DNA of 64,000 nucleotides from Sphaerisporangium krabiense (GTDB lineage Bacteria > Actinomycetota > Actinomycetes > Streptosporangiales > Streptosporangiaceae). The first letter of the stretch is position 1. Every line of letters starts with the position of its first letter. Below are positions 59,782-64,000 of the stretch, piece after piece. The stretch covers positions 858,501-922,500 of the forward strand of contig NZ_JACHBR010000002.1 of assembly GCF_014200435.1 (NCBI RefSeq). The letters are read 5' to 3'. The notes beneath the pieces are model-generated. The model had not been told where the DNA came from, did no database searches, and worked only from the letters and a program-made list of their open reading frames with translations. The translations under genes were made by a program, and so were the position numbers.

Positions 59782-60363
59782 TCACTGGCAGACTTCCAGG
59801 TGCCGGGCGGCGGGGGTCGTCCGCTTGCCCAGGCCGAAGGCGGCCCACACGGCCTTGCCGGGGGAGCGCAGCGGCGACCATCCCCAGCGGTCGCTGATGG
59901 CCTCGACCACCTGCAGGCCGCGCCCGCCCTCCGCGCCGAAGTCGGGGTCGCGCGGGGTCGGCACCTCCTCGCCGTCGTCGATGACCACGCAGACCAGCGA
60001 GACGTCGTTGAGGGCCAGGATGACGCGCACCGGGTGGCCGGACACGACGGCCGCGCGGCCTCTGAGGCCGTGGTGCAGGGCGTTGATCACCAGCTCGCCG
60101 ATGACCAGCTCGGCGTCGTCGAGGAGCTCGGTGACCCCCCACGCGCGCAAGGTGCTGGTGGTGAAGGTGCGCGCGGTGCGGGCCGCGTAGGGGTCGTGGC
60201 GTAGCTCGCAGAGGGCGAGGCTCAGCCGGTCCGCGTCCGTCTCGCCGCCGGACGTCCATGGACCCCCGGGCGACAGGACACGGTCGAGAGCGGCCAGCCA
60301 GTCTTCCCACTCATGGTCTGGCACCAGGGCGGGTTTAGTACGTTGTGTCCTGTACGCAGTCAT
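59782..60363 (-). CDS. RsbW/SpoIIAB-like anti-sigma ATPase (HATPase_c_2)
   Basis: The 193-residue ATPase has an N-terminal extension and an HATPase_c_2 domain with N box ELVINALHHG, G1-like VVIDDGEEVPTPRD and G2 box GGRGLQVVEAI. Most actinomycete paralogues act as anti-sigma factors or kinases, or sit next to DUF397/XRE modules in development control. Start ATG 60363, with an AAGG site. It is divergent from the DUF397 gene. Confidence 0.92.
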   Translation of the reverse strand: MTAYRTQRTKPALVPDHEWEDWLAALDRVLSPGGPWTSGGETDADRLSLALCELRHDPYAARTARTFTTSTLRAWGVTELLDDAELVIGELVINALHHGLRGRAAVVSGHPVRVILALNDVSLVCVVIDDGEEVPTPRDPDFGAEGGRGLQVVEAISDRWGWSPLRSPGKAVWAAFGLGKRTTPAARHLEVCQ

Positions 60364-60435
60364 AAGCGTGCCTTGGGGGGTTAGTTCGGTTGTAGCGAGC
60401 TGCTTAGCGCGTAGCCATATTGCTCCCTCTCGGTG

Positions 60436-60464
60436 TGCATGTGCAAGTACCGATGCACGTGCAA
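60436..60464. promoter_or_regulatory. Paired TGCAYGTGCAA repeats in the DUF397/XRE module promoter
   Basis: TGCATGTGCAA (60436-60446) and TGCACGTGCAA (60454-60464) are 18 bases apart. The second contains the perfect palindrome TGCACGTGCA. They lie between the divergent ATPase and DUF397 genes and are likely binding sites for the module's XRE regulator. Confidence 0.5.
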
Positions 60465-60587
60465 ACGCACAGAGGTATGCTGACACTTGAGGGTCGATGC
60501 ACCTATCTGGGGCCCTCGCGGCAAAGAAGGGGCCTACGGGACGGATGTCAGATCTGTCGGGGTTCCGGGGGACATGAAGAAGGCAAC

Positions 60588-60842
60588 ATGGACGAGATCT
60601 CCAACGGCATGGCCGCCACGGAGCTGACCGCGCGCCTCGGGCAGGACGGCGTGCGGTGGCGCAAGAGCGCGTACAGTAACCCGAGCGGCAATTGCGTCGA
60701 ACTGGCCCCGCTGCCGGACGGCGGGGTCGCGGTGCGCAACTCCCGGCATCCGGGCGGTCCCGCGCTGATTTACAGCCGGGGAGAAATGGCGGCCTTCATC
60801 CTGGGCGCGAAGCGCGGGGACTTCGATGACCTGGCCTTTTAA
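60588..60842 (+). CDS. DUF397-family small protein
   Basis: The 84-residue protein contains the DUF397 core (RWRKSAYSNPSGNCVELAPLPDGGVAVRNSRHPGGPALIYSR). In Streptomyces such proteins partner XRE-type regulators like WhiJ, probably through direct binding, and are linked to sporulation. ATG 60588 follows AAGAAGG. It lies between the divergent ATPase gene and the XRE gene downstream (142-base gap). Confidence 0.94.
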   Translation: MDEISNGMAATELTARLGQDGVRWRKSAYSNPSGNCVELAPLPDGGVAVRNSRHPGGPALIYSRGEMAAFILGAKRGDFDDLAF

Positions 60843-60984
60843 CGGAACTGATGGCTACTGAGCGTTGAAAATCGTGGCCTAAGGGTGATGTTGGGGTATA
60901 TCCGGATTGGGACCTGGGGGGTATCGTGAACTCCTCTATGCCCGTGCGAAGTGAGACGTCGGCCTGCTGTCCTAAGGAAGAGAT

Positions 60985-61890
60985 ATGATCACTGCCCGAG
61001 CCGAAGGGGACGAGACCCCGCTCACCATGATGGCTCGGGAACGCGGCAGCTCCACGGTGCTGCGCATCCTTCTCGGGTCTCAGCTTCGCCGGCTCCGTGA
61101 AGGCCGCAACATCACCCTGGAGGCCGCGGGCCACTCCATCCGCGCCTCACACTCCAAGATCAGCCGTATGGAGCTGGGACGCGTCAGCTTCCGCACCCGC
61201 GACGTCGCCGACCTGCTCACCTTCTACGGCGTCACCGAGGAGAGCGAGCGCGAGGCGCTGCTGTCGCTGGTCACCCAGGCCAACCGCCCCGGCTGGTGGC
61301 ACAACTACGACGACGTGCTGCCGAACTGGTTCGAGGCGTACGTCGGCCTGGAGGAGGCGGCCACCCGCATCCGCTGCTACGAGGTGCAGTTCATCCCCGG
61401 CCTGCTCCAGACCGAGGGCTACGCCCGCGCCGTCGTCATGCTCGGCCACCCCGAGGGGACCGAGGAGGAGATCCAGCGGCGCGTGGACCTCAGGATGGCC
61501 CGGCAGAGGCTGCTGGAACGCAACAGCCCGCCCCACCTGTGGGCCGTGATCGACGAGGCGGCGCTACGGCGCCCGCTCGGCGGTCCCGACGTCATGCGCG
61601 GCCAGATCAAGCACCTGATCGAGGCGGTCAGCTCCCCGACCGTCACCGTGCAGGTCATGCCGTTCAGCGCCGGCGGCCACGCCGCGGCGGGCGGCCCGTT
61701 CAGCATCCTGCGCTTCGCCGAGCGCGACCTGCCCGACGTGGTGTACCTGGAGCAGCTCACCAGCGCCATCTACCTCGACAAGCGCGAGGACCTCGACCGC
61801 TACCAGGCGGTCATGGAGCGCCTGTGCCTGGACGCCGTCCCGGTGTCGGAGACCAAGAAGATCCTCCAGGGCATCCTCGACGACATCTGA
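60985..61890 (+). CDS. XRE regulator with DUF5753 domain (WhiJ-like)
   Basis: The 301-residue regulator has an N-terminal HTH (LRRLREGRNITLEAAGHSIRASHSKISRMELGRVSF) and a C-terminal DUF5753 domain (IRCYEVQFIPGLLQTEGYARAVV ... ERDLPDVVYLEQLTSAIYLDKREDLDRYQAVMERL). It belongs to the WhiJ class of actinomycete regulators that work with DUF397 proteins. ATG 60985 follows AAGGAAG. The gene ends at a strong hairpin. Confidence 0.95.
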   Translation: MITARAEGDETPLTMMARERGSSTVLRILLGSQLRRLREGRNITLEAAGHSIRASHSKISRMELGRVSFRTRDVADLLTFYGVTEESEREALLSLVTQANRPGWWHNYDDVLPNWFEAYVGLEEAATRIRCYEVQFIPGLLQTEGYARAVVMLGHPEGTEEEIQRRVDLRMARQRLLERNSPPHLWAVIDEAALRRPLGGPDVMRGQIKHLIEAVSSPTVTVQVMPFSAGGHAAAGGPFSILRFAERDLPDVVYLEQLTSAIYLDKREDLDRYQAVMERLCLDAVPVSETKKILQGILDDI

Positions 61891-61924
61891 TCCCGTGCCG
61901 GCCCCGCGCCGGGCGAAGACCTGC

Positions 61925-61958
61925 GACGACGCGCCTCCGGCGACGGGGGCGCGTCGTC
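61925..61958. terminator. Bidirectional terminator after the XRE gene
   Basis: GACGACGCGCC (61925-61935) and GGCGCGTCGTC (61948-61958) form an 11-bp perfect stem, extendable by three pairs inside. It overlaps the stop codon of the convergent DUF72 gene. Confidence 0.78.
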
Positions 61959-62736
61959 ATGTCAGGGCCGCCTCGGGCAGTTCCTCGGGGGTGCGGCTCA
62001 CCGGGATCCCCTGGTCGCGGGCCAGCGCCGCGAACCGCGCCGCGTTGCGCACGGCGGCGCCCCCCGGGTCGTTGTTGAAGTAGACGTACAGATCGTGGTC
62101 CGCCGGGTCCCACTGCCCGGCCAGCCGGTGCAGCCACGACCGCAGCGACGCCTCGCCGTACGACGGCCAGGGGTCGGCGCGGCCCTGGTGGAGGCGCAGG
62201 TAGCCCCAGCCCGCGGTGCGCCACAGCGGGGTCACCGGCCTGCCGAGCACGTCGGCCCAGCACAGGGCCGCGCCGTGCCGGGCCAGCACGTCGCGGACCT
62301 CGCCGGACCACCACGAGCGGTGGCGGGGCTCGACGGCCACGCGGGTGCCCGCGGGGAAGCGGCGCAGGCAGGCGTCCAGGCGGCCCGGGTCGGCGCGCAG
62401 GGTGGGCGGGAGCTGGAGCAGCACCGGGCCGAGCTTGCGGCCGAGACCGCCCGCGGCCTCCATGAGCCGCTCGACCGGCTCCTCGGGGTCCTTCAGCCGC
62501 TTGATGTGGGTGAGGAAGCGGCTGGCCTTGACCGCCATGACGAAGCCGGCGGGCGTGCGGTCCCGCCACGCCTCGAACGTCTCCCGCGGCGGCAGCCGGT
62601 AGAAGGCGTTGTTGTTCTCGACGGTGGCGAAGCACTCGGCGTACCGCTCCAGCCACAGCCGCTGCGGCAGCCCGGCCGGGTACAGCACGTCCCGCCAGTG
62701 CTTGTACTGCCATCCCGATGTCCCGACGAGCACCAT
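61957..62736 (-). CDS. DUF72-family protein
   Basis: The 259-residue protein of the DUF72 (YecE-like) family has a TIM-barrel-type outline: VGTSGWQYKHWRDVLYP, TVENNNAFYRLP, the VMAVKASRFLTH strand, VAVEPRHRSWW and LYVYFNNDPGGAAVRNA. The biochemical role is unknown. ATG 62736 with GGAG upstream is preferred over the longer frame from 62778. It is isolated. Confidence 0.93.
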   Translation of the reverse strand: MVLVGTSGWQYKHWRDVLYPAGLPQRLWLERYAECFATVENNNAFYRLPPRETFEAWRDRTPAGFVMAVKASRFLTHIKRLKDPEEPVERLMEAAGGLGRKLGPVLLQLPPTLRADPGRLDACLRRFPAGTRVAVEPRHRSWWSGEVRDVLARHGAALCWADVLGRPVTPLWRTAGWGYLRLHQGRADPWPSYGEASLRSWLHRLAGQWDPADHDLYVYFNNDPGGAAVRNAARFAALARDQGIPVSRTPEELPEAALT

Positions 62737-62943
62737 GGCGAGCTCCGTCCCTCCGGGGTCCGCGGGGCGCGTGTCCACGCGGGCCCTGCCGGCGGTACCG
62801 GTCCTGTCCGGCCTATATGGCCAGCATGCCCGCCCCGGCGCCGTCCGTTCACACCGGGCTCGCGTGGCCGTGCGGGACGGAACTGTCGCAGGCGGGCGCT
62901 AGTCTCCTGCGCAGAGGTGCCCGCATGTGATCCGGGGAGCGTG

Positions 62944-64000
62944 GTGGCCGTGCTCGCGACGCCGTCTCCATCCGAGGTCGAGGCCTCCGTGGAGCGGCTG
63001 GTGTACGTCCGTGAGGACGAGTACACCGTCGCCCGCATGAGCGCCGAGTCGCTTCCCGCCTTCGTCGCCTCGGGCCGCGCGCTGGCCGGGGTGCAACCGG
63101 GGGAGACGCTGCGGCTGGCCGGCGACTGGGAGGACCATCCCCGCCACGGCGGGCGCCTGGTGGTCGCCCGCTGCGAGCGCGTCGTGCCCTCCACCGTGCC
63201 CGCCATCGCGCTCTACCTGGGCTCCGGCCTGATCCGGGGCATCGGGCCGCGCCTGGCCCAGGCCATCGTCGGCCACTTCGGCGAGCGCACGCTCACGGTC
63301 ATCGACACCGAGCCCGAGCGCCTGACCGAGGTCGTCAACATCGGAGCGGCGCGGCAGGCGCAGATCGTCGAGGCGTGGGCCGAGCAGAAGGCCGTGGCCG
63401 CGCTGATGGTCGTCCTGCAGGGGTTCGGGGTGAGCCCCCTGCTCGCCGCCAAGATCTACCAGGTGTACGGCGAGGAGTCCGCCGAGATCCTCGCCCGCGA
63501 CCCGTACCGGCTGATCGGCCGGGTGCGGGGCGTCGCCTTCCACACCGCCGACCGCATCGCGCTGCGCTCCGGGGTGCCGGAGACCAGCCCGCAGCGCCTC
63601 AAGGCCGCGGTCGTGGACAGGCTGGACGCCGCGGCCGCCCGCGACGGCCACTGCTACCTGCCCCTGCCGGCCCTCGTCGCCGCGGCCGTCGCCCTGGTCG
63701 AGCAGGACGAGGAGCCGATCCGCCGCGCCGTCGACGCGCTCGCCGCCGAGCGCAGGGTCGTCGTCGAGGCCTCGCCCGCCGGGCACGGCCAGGTCGTGGT
63801 GTACTCCAAGGAGCACCACGTCCGCGAGGTCACGCTGGCCGCCAACGTGGCGAGGCTGCTGCGCGCCCGTTCGACCATGCCCCGCCGCCCCTACGCCGAG
63901 GACCAAGGGCTGCACGAGGACCAGCGCGTCGCGGTGAACCTGGCCCTGACCAGCACGGTCGCGATCCTCACCGGCGGCCCCGGCTGCGGCAAGAGCCACA
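62944..64000 (+). CDS. RecD2-type ATP-dependent DNA helicase, partial (N-terminal 352 codons)
   Basis: The gene runs off the right edge. The N-terminal OB-like domain (ERLVYVREDEYTVARM) is followed by helix-hairpin-helix repeats (IRGIGPRLAQAIVGHFGER, LQGFGVSPLLAAKIY, LIGRVRGVAFHTAD) and the start of the SF1B motor with Walker A GGPGCGKSH (residues 344-352, Lys 350). RecD2 is a 5'-3' helicase not part of RecBCD, used in repair and mismatch/oxidative tolerance. GTG 62944 is preferred to 62941 or 62950, following GGGGAGC. Confidence 0.9.
   Translation, partial: MAVLATPSPSEVEASVERLVYVREDEYTVARMSAESLPAFVASGRALAGVQPGETLRLAGDWEDHPRHGGRLVVARCERVVPSTVPAIALYLGSGLIRGIGPRLAQAIVGHFGERTLTVIDTEPERLTEVVNIGAARQAQIVEAWAEQKAVAALMVVLQGFGVSPLLAAKIYQVYGEESAEILARDPYRLIGRVRGVAFHTADRIALRSGVPETSPQRLKAAVVDRLDAAAARDGHCYLPLPALVAAAVALVEQDEEPIRRAVDALAAERRVVVEASPAGHGQVVVYSKEHHVREVTLAANVARLLRARSTMPRRPYAEDQGLHEDQRVAVNLALTSTVAILTGGPGCGKSH

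Noticed and set aside
1-64000. Biosynthetic gene cluster, prophage or integrative element
   Set aside because: I saw no PKS, NRPS, terpene or RiPP-modifying enzyme, no integrase, no phage structural genes and no tRNA-associated attachment repeats.

Overview
The window is about 64 kb of very GC-rich DNA. It has strong G/C bias at third codon positions, many GTG and TTG starts, and 1-4 nt stop/start overlaps. The gene content (an XRE/DUF5753 regulator with a DUF397 protein and an RsbW-like ATPase, XRE-MmyB regulators, a GerW-like protein, several LuxR-type two-component systems, many secreted hydrolases) points to a filamentous actinomycete. Streptosporangiales (a Nonomuraea/Streptosporangium/Actinomadura-like organism) is my best guess, but there is no rRNA or other marker to prove it. 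I see no tRNA, rRNA, CRISPR array, transposase, integrase, prophage or large biosynthetic cluster. Most of it looks like an ordinary chromosomal arm made of small operons separated by strong hairpin terminators.

Layout, left to right. 1-57 is the start of a probable FAD-linked oxidase running off the left edge. 0.4-7.2 kb holds a secreted M6 immune-inhibitor-A protease, a diacylglycerol-kinase-type lipid kinase and a secreted M9 collagenase with PKD and PPC domains. 7.3-13 kb is a five-gene peptide ABC importer on the minus strand (binding protein, two permeases, two ATPases). It is followed by a MalY/PatB-type C-S lyase, a DUF5335-like protein and a HIT protein with a repeat tail. 15.9-22.3 kb is a LytS/LytTR two-component system leading into two sodium/solute symporters, each preceded by a small two-helix membrane protein; it is probably a monocarboxylate (acetate/pyruvate) sensing and uptake locus. 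22.4-28.4 kb carries a sulfite-oxidase-type molybdoenzyme, PolX, a GNAT enzyme, a coiled-coil membrane protein and a divergent HxlR/VOC pair, with related dyad symmetries scattered through it. 28.5-34.4 kb has a small HTH protein, an S12 esterase/beta-lactamase-like protein, a NarL-type response regulator whose kinase survives only as a C-terminal stump, small membrane and orphan genes, CorA and a ParA/CooC-like ATPase.

34.5-42.8 kb contains a secreted M28 aminopeptidase, a low-GC island rich in dyads, a 61-residue Cys-rich peptide gene, a GerW-like protein, a double-GNAT protein, a divergent MFS/XRE-MmyB pair and a PnuC-NadR salvage operon. 42.8-49.3 kb has a C39-like peptidase diverging from a Tat-exported phospholipase C, then an APC permease diverging from an APH-type kinase. 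49.3-62 kb has a LuxR two-component system with a third membrane protein, a DUF4239/proline-rich pair, a TIGR03118 protein, a YbdK-type carboxylate-amine ligase, a CbiX-like protein, a Bcr/CflA pump and the anti-sigma ATPase/DUF397/XRE module. The right edge holds a DUF72 protein and the first 352 codons of a RecD2 helicase.

The recurrent theme is an exported degradative set (M6, M9, M28, C39, phospholipase C) together with peptide, carboxylate, amino-acid and NR uptake, as expected of a saprophyte. The items most worth a second look are the Cys-rich peptide gene and the dyad-rich island beside it, the TGTTG-N7-CAACA dyads around the GNAT and HxlR genes, the paired TGCAYGTGCAA repeats at the DUF397/XRE module, the truncated kinase next to an intact regulator, the CxxCxxCC cluster in an MmyB regulator, and the lysine-less P-loop of the NadR homologue.
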